The notes: generated by a model from the letters alone, not told the origin. A stretch of 64,000 bases of DNA from Megalobrama amblycephala (GCF_018812025.1 NC_063045.1:56987957-57051956); one strand, 5' to 3'. Shown: positions 10,101 to 22,077, counted from the stretch's first letter. Translations and numbers: made by a program.

Positions 10101-13100
10101 TATTCATAATAAACATTTATCATTTTAAAGTTACACGTTTAAAATACTTACAGTCTATACAACAGTCTCCATGGTCACAGCGTCACAGACATTAATATTT
10201 TAACGATTTATAAAAGATGAATCACTGTCTGGCCATCTGGGATTTTGGTATGGAGATAAAGGTTATGATTATAATTTTTTTTTGTAGTATTACACCACAT
10301 TATGTCAACCTTTACGCTGAGAAAATCCAAATGTGATTATGAATGTCAGCTCAGCTAGCAACACTGGACATCGACCACACGGCAAACGTTACTAATGGTG
10401 GCTCTGGCTGCTAGTGTTGGCTAACGTTAATAAAATCTAGTCAACGGCAGCATAAGAAGAGAGAATCATTCAGTTCACTTGTCACTGCGTTTATGATATT
10501 AGTTATCTTACCCAGTAAACGACCTGTTGCTCGCCATTCTCGCTTCTCTTATCTTCTCGGTGGCAGCAGCAGAGGCTGGAAACCGTAGTGGGCGTGGCCA
10601 ACTTGTCACTTCAATCGAGGGTGACCAATAGAAAAATGCCTTTCATCCTGGTTGGTAGAGACCGCCCACTGAGCTACAGCTTCACGTGCAAACAAAACTT
10701 TTCAATTCGCAAAACTTTTCAACTTGCAAACCTATTCACCTCGCAAGCAAAATAGTTTGACCCGCAAAAAAGACAGCAGAAAAGAGAGCAAAATGTGTGG
10801 GTTTGGGATGAAAAGTTCTCGAAGTGCACAAGGAAAAATAAAGGTTTTCAAAGATTTACACGCACTGCAAATAATTCTGTTATCAACTTCTTTATTTTTG
10901 AGCCTTAAGAAGACTTTTTTTGCAATATATATATTTTTTAATTACAAAATAATTAGTTTTACTCTCAAACACAATATGTTTGTTTGAATAAAAAAGACAC
11001 AAAAGAAACTCCATAAATCATCCCAGGTGAAAGATGAAAACACTAAACTTTTCCACTTCCTTCCTTACCTGTATTGCCTGCAGTTTTCCAATCGGAGCGC
11101 CGAAAGCCGTTCTTTTATGAGCGTAATCAGCCGCACAGTCCAGTGCTGCCTGTGCGATACCAAGAGCCTGAGCTGCGATTCCAAGCCGCCCACTGTCCAG
11201 AGTTTGCTGTTAGGGAAGCCATTAGATGTAAAGCAACTGCGTTAGATCACAAGTAAATAAAGCAAATACAATGCAAATGTGAAAGTGTTTTATAGAGCTG
11301 CACAATTCTGGATAAAATAAGAATCACAATTTTTTTGTTTCAAACTGAGATCACGATTCTCCAGCGAATCAGAACAGACAACTTACTAGAGGTTCTGACA
11401 AAATATGAATTGCTGCAGTTTATTAAAAATGATTAACATGAATGAATTATTTTAAAGGTGCCGAAGAACATGTTTTTAAAAGATGTAATATAAGTCTAAG
11501 GTGTCCCCTGAATGTGTCTGTGAAGTTTCAGCTCAAAATACCCCATAGATTTTTTTTTTATTAATTTTTTTTAACTGCCTATTTTGGGGCATCATTATAA
11601 ATGCGCCGATTCAGGGTGTGCGGCCCCTTTAATTCTCGTGCTCCACGCCCCAAGAGCTCGTGCTTGCCTTAAACAACATAAAAAAAAGTTTACACAGCTA
11701 ATATAACCCTCAAAATGGATCTTTACAATGTGTTCGTCATGCAACATGTCTAATCGCGTAATTATAGTATTTATTTGGATGTTTACATTTGATTCTGAAT
11801 GAGTTTGATGGTGCTTCGTGGCTAAAGCTAACATTACACACTGTTGGAGAGATTTATAAAGAATGAAGTTGTGTTTATGAATTATACAGACTGCAAGTGT
11901 TTAAAAAATGAAAATAACGGCAGTCTTGTCTCCGTGAATACAGTAATAAACGATGGTAACTTTAACCACATTTAACAGTACATTAGCAACATGCTAATGA
12001 AACATTTAGAAAGACAATTCACAAATATCACTAAAAATATTATGATATCATGGATCATGTCAGTTATTATCGCTCCATCTGCCATTTTTCGCTATTGTTC
12101 TTGCTTGCTTACCTAGTCTGTTGATTCAGCTGTGCACAGATCCAGACGTTAATACTGGCTGCCCTTGTCTAATGCTTTGATCATGGGCTGGCATATGCAA
12201 ATATTGGGGCGTACACCCCGACTGTTACGTAACAGTCGGGGTTATGTTGAGATTCGCCTGTTCTTCAGAGGTCTTTTAAACAAATGAGATTTATATAAGA
12301 AGGAGGAAACAATGGAGTTTGAGACTCACTGTATGTCATTTCCATGTACTGAACTCTTGTTATTCAACTATGCCGAGGTAAATTCAATTTTTGAATCTAG
12401 GGCACCTTTAAAATACGGTTTGAATGACTGATTCAATGACAATTACATTTTTTAGCAGTCACTTGTCGCCACCTGCTGGTGTAACGATGTAATTGACATG
12501 ATTTGCTCTATTTTGATCACTACCGTAGATATCAGTGTTTATATCTGAACTATAAACCTTTATTCTGTGATAATATGAATATTTATAACACAGAAATAAC
12601 AAAACTGTGTGGTAGAAAAGGCTGTTTGTGAAGCGGCAGCGCCAGCGCAGATCTGAATGTTCCGGTGTGATTTTGTCAAAGGTTTAATAGACACAAGCGA
12701 ATCGTTGTCATTTAGGAATGAGATCGCATGGGTGTTTGAATCGAGATTGCGATCTTTTAACGATTAATCATGCAGCTCTAGTGCTAGTTTTATTTACAGC
12801 AACTTTCAGAAGCATTTTAAGGTTGATTTAATCCTGTTTACTTGTATGAGAAAAGCACTGGCATGACAACAGCATGATAAAATCATACCATTGCAATCTT
12901 AAAGCCCATTCCTCGCTCTCCCAGCATGTTGCCGAGTGGGACGCGGCAGTCTTCCAGAATGATATTGGCAGTGGATGAAGCTCGAATTCCCAGTTTGTCT
13001 TCTTTCTTCCCTAAAGACAACCCCGGATGAGGCATTGGCACTAGGAAGGCACTAATTCCCTGTTTTTTTTATATAGAATAATAATAAAAAAAAAATTACC

Positions 13101-16100
13101 ATACTGAAATAATTATACATATATTTACCATTTGAAAATTTCCTATTCACCCCTTGAATATCAAATCAAATGGCATTAATTAAAACATTAATTACAGTTA
13201 TACTGTATAATCAGTCTTTTTCAAATCAGTTCATTCATCATAGTAACTAGCACCTTGTGTTTTAGACTCTTGTCTGTTGTGGCAAAAACGACGGTGGCGG
13301 AAGCATCCCAGCAGTTGGTTATCCAGGCTTTGGTTCCGTTCAGAACCCACTCATCTCCCTCCTGCCGTGCCAGAGTTGATGCCGCACCTGCATCGCTGCC
13401 ATTTCCTTTATAGCAAAAACAAAAAAGCATCTTCAGCACAACATTTCATACCACACAAAGATGAAATCACTGATGTTACTGTAAACACTGCAACTCTATG
13501 GATCTATAGATATAGTGTGTAACGTCGCAGCTGTGTTTGTCAGAGCTCATGGAAATGGAGTCGTGTTTACCTGGTTCACTCAGAGCGAAACAGCCCACTT
13601 TTTCCCCTGTGGTGAAGGGCGTAATCCACTGCTGTTTCTGTTCTTCTGTGCCAAACTTCAGAATTGGACCTAGGTACAGCGACTAAAAACAAATATTTGC
13701 TAAATACATGTTGTTAACAGTGCAGCTTAAGGACGTTTCAAACTGAAAAACAATAACATGTTTGCAATTACCCAGTAATTTTAGCATTTAATTTTTGGCT
13801 AATCTTGGTATATTTTGAAATATATTTAAAAATATATATATTAAAAATATATATTTTTTGCCATGTGGGCATTTCATGAGTTTGTTGTTTAACCATAAAC
13901 TTAAAGGTGACCTAATATGCCCTTTTTTCAAATTTTATTTTTGGGGTCTACAATAATAGGTTCTCATGCTTGAATGTTCAACACATTTTTTCATTTATTT
14001 TACATTATTGCAGCACCAAAAAAAGCATTTCAGGGGTTCTCAGAAGCAGAACTTGTCATAGTTGGGTAAACTTCTATAGCGGTGATCGGTAGATGAAAGC
14101 AAATGTAATTTTTGTATTTGAATTTGCTCTAAAAGCAAAACAAAAAATCTGTGATACCATTTCTACGACTTTCCAAAAGAGGAAAAAATATGGAGAGACT
14201 GATTACAAGAGTCAGAAGAGAGAAAGACGTGAAATTTGCCCTCACTCCCTCAGCAGTTGTAGAAGAAACACCCTTGCAACAGTGTTAATTCATTTTTTGC
14301 CATTAACTGCCATTTGCCATACTAAGTTAACATAACACAAATTATAGCATTGTAAATGCGTATTCAATTTATAAAAAATGAAAATATTAAAAAGCTAGAA
14401 CTAAACTAGATTTGCGATGTTGATAACTGTGGAAGAGCGTCATCAAAGTCTGTGAAAAGAGTCCATAGGACCCCTTTAAGTAAAGGTTGGTGTTTAATGT
14501 GTGCATATAATCAGCTTCAGCAGAATTATAAGTGGAAGTAGTAGATACTACATTTGGTGTGAAACTTCTCGACCACTAAAAATGTACATATGAATGTGTG
14601 TAGTGTATTGAAATGAAATTTAGTCGTACTACAACGGCTATGTTGTCATATGACCTATGCTTCACTGCCATTCACAAATCCTCTCCCGTGGTCTCATGGG
14701 ATACTAAAGTGTCCTTCGAATGCGCACTTCAGAATCTCAGCAGAAATAGTAAATCATCCAGGTACTTTTCACCTAGTGTTTTTCAAATACTATGTACACT
14801 ACCGTTCAAAAGTTTGGGGTCAGTAAGATTTTTTAATTTTTTAAAAGAAGTATCTTCTGCTCACCAAGCCTGCATTTATTTGATTAAAAATACAAACAAA
14901 AACAGTAATATTGTGAAATATTATTCCAATTTAAAACAGCTGTTTTCTATTTGAATATATTTTAAGATGTAATTTATTCCTGTGATCAAAGCTGAATTTT
15001 CAGCATCATTACTCCAGTCTTCAGTGTCACATGATCCTTCAGAAATCAATCTAATATGATGATTTGATGCTCAAGAAATATTTATGATTATTATCAATGT
15101 TGAAAACAGTTATTTACATTTTTATTTCATGATGCTATGATGAATAAAAAGTTCAAAAGAACAGCATTTGTCTGAAAACTAAATCTTTTGTAACATTAAA
15201 CACTACCGTTCAAAAGTTTGGGGTCAGTAAGAATTTAAATTTTATTTTTGGGGGATAGAAATAAAATTAATCAATACTTTTATTCATCAAGGATGAGTTA
15301 AACTGATCAAAAGTTACAGTAAAGACAATTATAATGTTAGAAAATATTCTATTTTAAATAAATGCTGTTCTTTTGAACTTTCTATTCATCAAAGAATTTT
15401 GAAAAAATAATTGGAATAATATTTCACAATATTACTGTTTTTGTTTGTATTTTTAATCAAATAAATGCAGGCTTGGTGAGCAGAAGATACTTCTTTTAAA
15501 ACATTAAAAAATCTTACTGACCCCAAACTTTTGAACGGTAGTGTATCTGGACAAACTACCCTGTCGGCGTACTGTTTGTCGCATACTAGAAAAAGTATGC
15601 GTCCGATTTTGGTCGTAGCGAGAGTAAAAGGTGACTCACATTATTCACACTGACGATTACTCCGGTCGAGGCACATCCTCTGCTGAGCTCCTCCACGGCG
15701 AGACAGTACGCGAGATAATCCATCCCAGCTCCACCCAGACTCTCTGGTACCTCTACAGCCATGACACCCATCGCTCCGAGTTCTTGTACCTACACCGATG
15801 AAAATCAAGCGCAGTCATCCTCATATGCTCAAATCGAGAGGCTGTGGCACTGCATGGCTGAGGTTCATTTTACCTGCTTGGCTGGGAACATGTGATCTTT
15901 GTCCAGCTGGGCAGCGATTGGCGCAAGTTCCTTTTGAGCGTAGTCCCTACACGTCTGCCTCATCATCTGGTGCAGCTCTGGCAGCTCCGCCAACTGGGTC
16001 AAACAGCGAGCGCCATGGCCTACCACCATGCCTAGAGCTGATAAAGAAAGAAAGTATACAGTAAATATACAGTATACATGTTTATATCAACATGTATGCT

Positions 16101-18281
16101 GTATATATTTTCAAATGAATAATTCTAAATCTGCTTAAGAGAGAAACTAATGCTACATGGATTAACTTTCATAAATGACACCGATCCTGTGAATGTGTGT
16201 GAACTTCTGATTCATTAGCCACTATCGGTAAAAAACTGGAAGAATCTGTATTTTTAATCTTTATTATGATAAAGCAGTGAAATCAATTAAAGGGTTAGTT
16301 CACCCAAAAATGAAAATAATGTAATTTATTACTCACCCTCATGCTGTTCTACAGCTGTAAGGCCTTCGTTCATCTTTGGAACACAAATTAAGATATTTTT
16401 GATGAAATCCAATGTCTTAGTGAGGCCACTATAGACAGCAAAGCCACTGTAAATCTCAAGATCCATAAAGCTACTAAAAGCATATTTAAAACAGTTCATG
16501 TGAGTTCAGTGGTTCTACATTAATATTATAAAGCGACGAGAATATTTTTTGTGCACCAAAAAAACAAAATAACGACTTTTCAACAATATCTCGTGATGGC
16601 CGATTTCAAAACACTGCTTCGGAGCTTTACGAATCAAATCAGCGGTTCGTAGCACCAAAGTCACGTGATTTCAGCAGTTTAGCCCAGTGTTGCCAAGTCT
16701 GCGGTTTTCCTGCGGAATTGGGCTACTTTTACACTGTTGCAGTGGGTTGTTTTTCATGTCTGTGGGTTGAATCGATCCAAAATAACGTGATATTTAGCCC
16801 CTGGAATGCAAATTTACCGTGGGACCCCCCTGAAATGCGTTTGGGATAGTTTTGAGGAGCAATTGGACAGGTTTTGTTGTGAAAACCTGGCAACCCTGGT
16901 TTAGCAGTTTGATAGGAGATCCGAATCATTGATTCGATTCGTAAAGCTCCGAAGCAGTGTTTTGAAATCGACCATCACGAGATATTGTTGAAAAGTCGTT
17001 ATTTTGTTTTTTTGGCACACAAAAAGTATTCTCGTCTCTTTATAATATTAATGTAGAACCACCGAACTCACACGAACTGTTTTAAATATGTTTTAAGTAG
17101 CTTTATGGATCTTGAGATTTACAATGGCACTGCTGTCTATAGTGGCCTCACTGAGCCATCGGATTTCATCAAAAATATCTTAATTTGTGTTCCGAAGATT
17201 AACGAAGGTCTTACGGGTGTGGAACAACATGAGGGTGAGTAATAAATTACATTATTTTCATTTTTGGGTGAACTAACCCTTTAATACAATTAGTGTATTA
17301 TTTACTTATAATTACTAATAGCATTAACAATTAACTTATTTAATTTATTTTTCTATTTTCAAATACTTAAAAAAAAACTATTGGTAAATTGGTAGCGAGA
17401 ACTGTGAAATTTTACTTGTATTGTTTCCAACTACTGAAATTTTGGTATCTGGTATAGTAGTACAGTATACATTTCAATACAAAAATATAAATTGCAATAC
17501 TAATGCAAAATCTAATTAAGACATTAGATCAAAAATGTTTTAAATATTTCTACTTGCATAACACATATATATATATAATACAAAGTTTACGCGCATGCGC
17601 AGAAACTGCAGCGTAAATGTAGGGGAAAGGTCACGGAGAGCCTGTGCACTAATGTAAAAAAAAAGTGCATTAAATTATAAAATTGTGTTTGTGAACATGT
17701 ACAATTACTTACACAGAACAAATCTAAGTGCACAACGCCTGTACTTTTTTTAAACCAGGAGCAGTTTCACTGTTCACCCTGAATGACATTTGTTTTGAAT
17801 GAATCAGTCAGCTGTCAGGGTAAAGATTAAACCCATCTAACCATCTAAAACAACACGAACACATCAAACTGACATTTCTTAAGTAATTTAACGTGTTATG
17901 GCTCATCGTGGAAAATCAATTTCAAGTGAAGTTTAATAAGGTAAGCACATGATTTTTCTTATTCTATTCATTCACTAGTTTATTGTCTTGACCTAGTTAA
18001 AGACCTAGTCGAAACAGCGTCATTTGGAGGGAATAATTATGTTCTATGTTAATATAATTCAATTTCCAAAAGCGATTTAGATTTACACAATCGTACAAAT
18101 GTTTGTGCACTTTATTGTGCTTAGAATCATTCTGCACTGGTCCCTTTAATTGTAAATGCATCCAGCGATATATTACATGCACACAGAGTCGCTCGTGTGG
18201 CTGTAAATGTTTACTGGCGTAAACATACAGTAATAATCAGTAACACTACTGACCTCTCCGTGCTTTGAAAAGCGCCGCCAT
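7147..18281 (-). CDS. acads: Short-chain acyl-CoA dehydrogenase, mitochondrial (SCAD)
   Basis: SCAD catalyses the first, FAD-dependent step of beta-oxidation of butyryl-/hexanoyl-CoA in the mitochondrial matrix. Ten coding exons on the minus strand join in phase to 406 residues plus stop (human about 412): 18281-18254, 16037-15874, 15789-15640, 13682-13571, 13405-13254, 13059-12889, 11206-11069, 9273-9178, 7462-7406 and 7299-7147. All introns are GT-AG. The N-terminus [12 protein letters not shown] is basic and hydrophobic, as a mitochondrial presequence should be. The acyl-CoA dehydrogenase signature 1 is seen as [15 protein letters not shown] (E150, G152, D156), and the C-terminal signature as QVLGGMGY with [16 protein letters not shown] sequence (here [13 protein letters not shown]). 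The expected catalytic base is E386 in IYEGTSEIQ. No frame break is seen. The introns hold several transposons; crybb1 lies upstream on the same strand and the claudin downstream on the other. Confidence 0.95.
8175..9082. mobile_element. hAT-like element in an acads intron, 8-bp target duplication
   Basis: The ends are CAGTGGTCACCAACC and GGTTGGCGACCACTG. They are flanked on both sides by ATCTAGGG (8167-8174 and 9083-9090), an exact 8-bp duplication as made by hAT transposases. A subterminal inverted repeat (GAAAATAACAGAAA... and its inverse) lies at about 8955-9040. No transposase frame is visible, so it is non-autonomous. Confidence 0.85.
9316..11015. mobile_element. 1.7-kb fold-back element in an acads intron
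   Basis: The first and last ~630-710 bases are near-perfect reverse complements: left arm about 9316-9942, right arm about 10303-11015, with a ~360-base unpaired centre. It starts TATGGAGTTTCTTTTGTGTC and ends with the inverse. AATCAT flanks both sides (9310-9315 and 11016-11021), a likely target duplication. The right arm has about 90 extra bases (near 10715-10815) rich in a CGCAA motif. It lies wholly within the intron between acads exons 7 and 8 and leaves the splice sites intact. Confidence 0.85.
11452..12411 (+). mobile_element. TTAA-flanked element, copy A
   Basis: It starts TTAAAGGTGCCGAAGAACA and ends GGGCACCTTTAA, with TTAA at both ends (11452-11455 and 12408-12411). The sequence is shared over nearly its whole length with 32776-33732, which lies in the opposite orientation in grk3 intron 1. 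No transposase frame is visible. TTAA ends suggest piggyBac- or Kolobok-type mobilisation. Confidence 0.75.
13901..14479. mobile_element. TTAA-flanked non-autonomous element
   Basis: It starts TTAAAGGTGACCTAATATGC and ends ATAGGACCCCTTTAA. The ends are imperfect inverses and both carry TTAA. It lies within the acads intron between exons 3 and 4. The 80-codon open frame inside has no recognisable domain. Confidence 0.6.
14797..15543. mobile_element. TA-flanked MITE, compound of two copies
   Basis: The ends are CACTACCGTTCAAAAGTTTG and its inverse, flanked by TA on both sides (14795-14796 and 15544-15545). The same left terminus occurs a second time at 15201, so a complete palindromic copy (15201-15543) follows a copy that lacks its right end (14797-15200). 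The family is dispersed in the window (22990-23395, 37303-37835, 47436-48886). TA flanks suggest Tc1/mariner-type mobilisation; this is an inference. Confidence 0.7.
16287..17284. mobile_element. Angel-like fold-back MITE in acads intron 1
   Basis: The ends are TTAAAGGGTTAGTTCACCC and its inverse with TTAA at both ends. Arms of about 390 bases are reverse complements (for example the CACGTGATTTCAGCAGTTT side against the GAATCGTAAAGCTCCGAAGC side). The centre is split by a separate 214-bp element at 16685-16898. Confidence 0.8.
16685..16898. mobile_element. Small hAT-like MITE nested in the 16287-17284 element
   Basis: It starts CAGTGTTGCCAAG and ends CTGGCAACCCTG. The flanks are GTTTAGCC (16677-16684) and GTTTAGCA (16899-16906), an 8-bp duplication with one mismatch. 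It sits in the centre of the larger fold-back, so it inserted later. Confidence 0.7.
17285..18253. other. acads intron 1, 5' part
   Basis: A/T-rich intron sequence with a short TA run near 17563-17578. No exon or mobile element with clear ends is visible. Confidence 0.4.
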
Positions 18282-18284
18282 CTT
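18272..18284 (-). promoter_or_regulatory. acads: YY1-type motif over the acads start codon
   Basis: On the minus strand the start codon sits in CCAAGATGGCGGC, the well-known YY1 motif (AAGATGGCGGC) that often overlaps the initiator region or start codon of TATA-less housekeeping genes. No TATA box is seen upstream. This is inferred from the motif. Confidence 0.5.
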
Positions 18285-18299
18285 GGCTCTAAAGGGTCT

Positions 18300-19165
18300 G
18301 CTTTCGCAAAAGCAAACAGGAAGCGGTGTGCGAGTGGTGGTATCATGTGATCATGACGTCACGCTGATGTGATTATTTTATTGTTTTATTTGTTTGAGTT
18401 TAAAAAATAAATATGCATTTTCATTTTATATTAGTATATTAATTTATATGCATTCGAAATGTGTAACTAAATTAAGTTTTGAAATCGTAATAAAATTTTG
18501 CAATACTAATGATCAATAATTGGCTTACATACATTAGACCAAATTACTTATTTAATTTTTTTTAACGCAAATTAAATATAAATAATAATAATTTTACATG
18601 ATCATTGTATTCATTTATATTTATTCTAACTGTCTAGGTAAAACAAGTTTCACTCTTTTTTATGATAAAGCAAGATGAAATCATAAAGCAAGATACGTTG
18701 CATGTATTGCAATACTAAAGACATTAGACCAAAATATTACAGTATTTACATGGCACTTCAAATTATATCATGATTTGAGTTTGCATTAAATATAATATTA
18801 TAATATTATATATTTGCATAAGTATGTTATTTTATTTGAAATGTCTAAGTAAAATAATTATTTATATTACAATGATTTAGATAATTGATTTGATAATTTG
18901 AGATAAGATCATTTGAATTGAATTAATTTGATTTATTATTTACATTTAAAACATATTATTAACCCCTATATTATATTTTATTTGAATGATTTGAGATTTT
19001 TGGTTTGTTTGTTTTTACAGCTCTAATAGCAAAAATAAAAAAGATTTTGAATATTAGGGAATTTTAATGTTTTCAGCCTAATGAATTGTGTATTTGTGTT
19101 GTTTTCTTCAATGTTACTGATTAATGCTAATGATAAAGTTAAGAAAGAGTAACAAGGCAAGTCAG
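18300..19165. other. Intergenic region between acads and crybb1
   Basis: Very A/T-rich sequence upstream of acads and downstream of crybb1. No open frame with similarity, no clear transposon ends. A short G+C-richer stretch at about 18300-18365 adjoins the acads first exon. Confidence 0.4.
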
Positions 19166-19170
19166 CTTTT

Positions 19171-19176
19171 TTTATT
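19171..19176 (-). terminator. crybb1: crybb1 polyadenylation signal
   Basis: TTTATT on the plus strand is AATAAA on the minus strand, 170 bases past the crybb1 stop. The short 3' UTR is typical of crystallin genes. Confidence 0.6.
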
Positions 19177-19345
19177 TTTCCAAAACATGTTTATTATTGG
19201 CATCATAAAAAGTCAGTTAGATGTCCTGGACAATTTAAATGAATCTATTCTGGGTGGGAGAAGTCAGAGAAAAGGGGGAGGTACGGGGATAAAAAGTGCC
19301 ATGAGAAGGCTAGTTGCTGTGCTGCAAGACCGCAGCGAGGTGAGT

Positions 19346-21014
19346 TCACTGTTTAGCGGCGGTCAGATTGAAGCAGCCGCGCTGGTGGAACTGCATGTCC
19401 CTCACACGGCGCATGGACTGAATCTGAGGCTGGAAGGCGCAAAACTCGTTGTAGTGTCTGTAGTCGCCGCACTCAAACAGATACTGGTATCCTCTGTAGC
19501 CGGGGTACTGGTATCCCACCCAACTTCAAAAAGAGGAAGAGAGTCATCATTCAGAATGTGTACAGGAGGGGATATTATTGCTGTTCGTTTGGATTTGTTA
19601 CTCACGCTCCACCGGGGACCCTCACGCTGCCCACTCTGTCACAGAAGCCATGCGCCCACAGGGTTGGCACGTCATCCTCCTGGATCTCCATCTTGTTGCC
19701 CTTGAAGTCAGACAGCTCAAACAGGCAGATCTTGTGCTCCATGGGGTCCTGTACGCATTACCGCAAATTAGCAACATGCATTTGAATTCAGCTAGTGTAA
19801 AGGAGAAGTTTCGATGGCCCTCAAAGTGTCATACCATGCGGATGGGTCTGAGGGACATGAGACAATCACTGCGGTAGCTGTTTGACCAGGTGTCCCAGCG
19901 AGGATACTCGCCCTTCTCCAGGATGAACATCTCGCCACGGAAGTTAGTCTGCTCGAAGGCAACAAAGCTGAAGACATGCACATCGGGGAGAGATGTGTAC
20001 CAGTCAGTGGATGGAAAAAAAGAGGGATGACAGCATGAGTTTGGTACCAACAAAATGAATAAAAGCTATAATAATGATCCAAAAATAACACTGCCTCTAT
20101 GCTTTTCCCATCCACATTAGATGCAATCCATTGGTCAGTGACTTACGGGCCGCACTCAACAATGATACTGCGGACTCTGTCCATTCCGCGTTCACAAACG
20201 TTCATGCACTCATTCTGGACCTCCATCATCCTGCCCTGGAAGTTCTCCTGGTCGAACAGGAAGATCTGCAAGAGAAGAAGATGTAGACCATGAGCAGGTA
20301 TCCCACTTGCTTAAACTTTAGACTTCATGGATATTCTTTAATCAGTTTAAAAATGAAGGTTTTTGCAGGGATGTTATAGAAAAGCAAAGTTTAGCTCAAA
20401 CCCCACTTGACTGAACCAGCTAATCAAGGTCTTGTTAGGCATACTAGAAACTTCTAGGCAGGTGTATTGAGGTAAGTTGGAGCTCCAGGACTGACTTTGG
20501 ACACCCCTGTTATAGAAGAACCTTTTTGGGAACCATCTTAAAAGAACCACTTTTCTTAGTGTGAAGAACATTTTAATAATCTAAAGAATCTTTTTCCACT
20601 ATAAAGGTTCCATTGATGTTAAAGGTTCTGTATGGAATCATATATGCAAATGAAGAACTTTTATTTTTAAGACTGCAGAAGAATCCTTTTGATTCCCCAC
20701 TGTTCTTAAAAGAACATTTTAATAATCTAAAGAACTATGTCCACTATAAAGAACCTTTTTTTGCAATGGATATTAAAAGGTCTTCATGGAACCATTTTGA
20801 AACCATAGGTTTCATGCTAATCACAACATTACTTAAATGTCTGTAGCCAAAATCCAGTCCCTCAAACCAGCTGAACGCAGATACTTACTCTGTAGTTACC
20901 CATGAATCCGGGGTCTCCGGTCTTGGAAGCCTTGCTGGTGGCGGCAGGGGCGGGAGCTCCCTTGTCCTTGGCATCAGTGCCCTGGTTGGAGGTGGACTTG
21001 GCGGTCTGAGACAT
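19346..21014 (-). CDS. crybb1: Beta-crystallin B1, lens structural protein
   Basis: Five coding exons on the minus strand join in phase to 232 residues plus stop: 21014-20889 (start), 20265-20147, 19967-19835, 19748-19606 and 19523-19346. The first 42 residues are an Ala/Pro/Lys-rich extension that fits the long N-terminal arm of beta-B1. Each of the next four exons encodes one Greek-key motif, the classic beta-crystallin gene plan. Matches to the family include the stretches [35 protein letters not shown] and [15 protein letters not shown]. The C-terminus is short (CFNLTAAKQ). The protein is a soluble lens refractive component that forms beta-crystallin oligomers. A non-coding first exon (about 21342-21305) splices to 21035. 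Expression is expected in lens fibre cells. The gene is head-to-head with cryba4, about 2.8 kb away. Confidence 0.95.
20393..20515. repeat. Fragment of a dispersed fish MITE
   Basis: The right end ACTGACTTTGGACACCCCTG and the internal GAACCAGCTAATCAAGGTCT recur widely in cyprinid genomes (recalled, not searched). The left end is not clear. It lies in a crybb1 intron. Confidence 0.5.
20516..20830. repeat. Degenerate short repeats in a crybb1 intron
   Basis: The unit AAGAACATTTTAATAATCTAAAG occurs twice (about 20562-20586 and 20709-20733) along with recurring CACTATAAAG, AAAGGTTC and GGAACCAT motifs in both orientations. This is consistent with an internally duplicated short repeat. No gene is visible in it. 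Confidence 0.55.
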
Positions 21015-21304
21015 GGTGAAGGGGTTCAAGAACGTCTGTGGGAGAAAGAGCAGAGGGTGGGAAAGGTCGAAATTGGAAATTGGTGCATGTACTCCAAAAT
21101 ATCCAATGGGGCTGGTGTTGGGGACAGGGGTTGAATGTTAGGGATGGTAGGGTTTGGGCTTTGCATTTCAAATGGCTGCCTTCAATCCCAAAAAAAACGA
21201 AACAGAAAAATAAGTGAATTCCCTACTACATCCATGAGATAATAGTGAAGGGACTCCCAGCTTTAGAACAGCTTTTGCTGTATCCATTTCACCTGGGCTC
21301 TTAC

Positions 21305-21342
21305 CTGCTTGAGTACAGCTGTGCTGGGATGGCTGGCTCGTG
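21305..21342 (-). other. crybb1: crybb1 non-coding first exon (5' UTR)
   Basis: A GT donor at 21304-21303 (AAGCAG before GTAAGAG on the minus strand) lies about 65 bases after a TATA box and pairs in order with the acceptor before 21035. The 5' edge is estimated from TATA spacing. Confidence 0.6.
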
Positions 21343-21369
21343 CTGGCCCCCTCTGACCAGTGCTCTAAC

Positions 21370-21376
21370 TTTTATA
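21370..21376 (-). promoter_or_regulatory. crybb1: crybb1 TATA box
   Basis: On the minus strand it reads GGGTATAAAAGTTAG. It is about 28 bases before the estimated transcription start, the usual spacing. A TTCTATTGT segment upstream (about 21410-21420, minus strand) resembles a SOX site, which is weak evidence. Confidence 0.75.
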
Positions 21377-21862
21377 CCCTGGCAAGGGGAGTACAGAGGC
21401 GCTCGGCGTACAATAGAAACACGTCGTCATCAGAGTTTGCCCGTGCCAAAGCCGCAGGGTCATCGCTTAGCCCAGAAGGCTCTCCCCGCAGCGCCTGTAA
21501 GCACTTTACTGTCAATGGAAAGCCCTGACAATAGCACTTTCCTCTTTTAGCCAGCACTCTATGCTATAGGCTACATATGGACGAAAGGTATGCACACAGG
21601 TCAGAGGTCACGTGATGCTAATCCACTCGACTCTGCTCTCTAACATGCTCTCTGACTCTCTTGAGTTTCACAAGAAATACACTCTGTGATTTTTGCATCA
21701 GAGTTACACTCTGATTTCAAATGCATTCTTAATGTTTACTAACATTGTTGAAGAACAACAAAATGTACATATAATATAATCATTCATTCTGTTAACACTT
21801 TCTCCATCAAGCGGATGCAATGAGACTTTTCCTGTTTGTTCATGTGACATTCGACCAAAAGC

Positions 21863-21933
21863 CTATAATATAATATAATATAATATAATATAATATAATA
21901 TAATATAATATAATATAATATAATATAATAATG
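21863..21933. repeat. (TATAA)n microsatellite
   Basis: About fourteen uninterrupted units of the pentamer TAATA. Confidence 0.95.
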
Positions 21934-22017
21934 TAATATAATATATATTTTGTGTACTATTATTATTTTCATTAGATATCTTTTATTTATTTATTTAGTT
22001 TTATTTGTACTTTTATT

Positions 22018-22022
<5 letters not shown>

Positions 22023-22074
<52 letters not shown>
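22023..22074. repeat. (TA)n microsatellite
   Basis: About 26 uninterrupted TA dinucleotides. Confidence 0.95.

Positions 22075-22077
<3 letters not shown>

Noticed and set aside
19124..19877. Plus-strand frames of 193, 75 and 99 codons
   Set aside because: They are antisense shadows of crybb1 exons 4-6; the minus strand reads as crystallin across correct splice sites.
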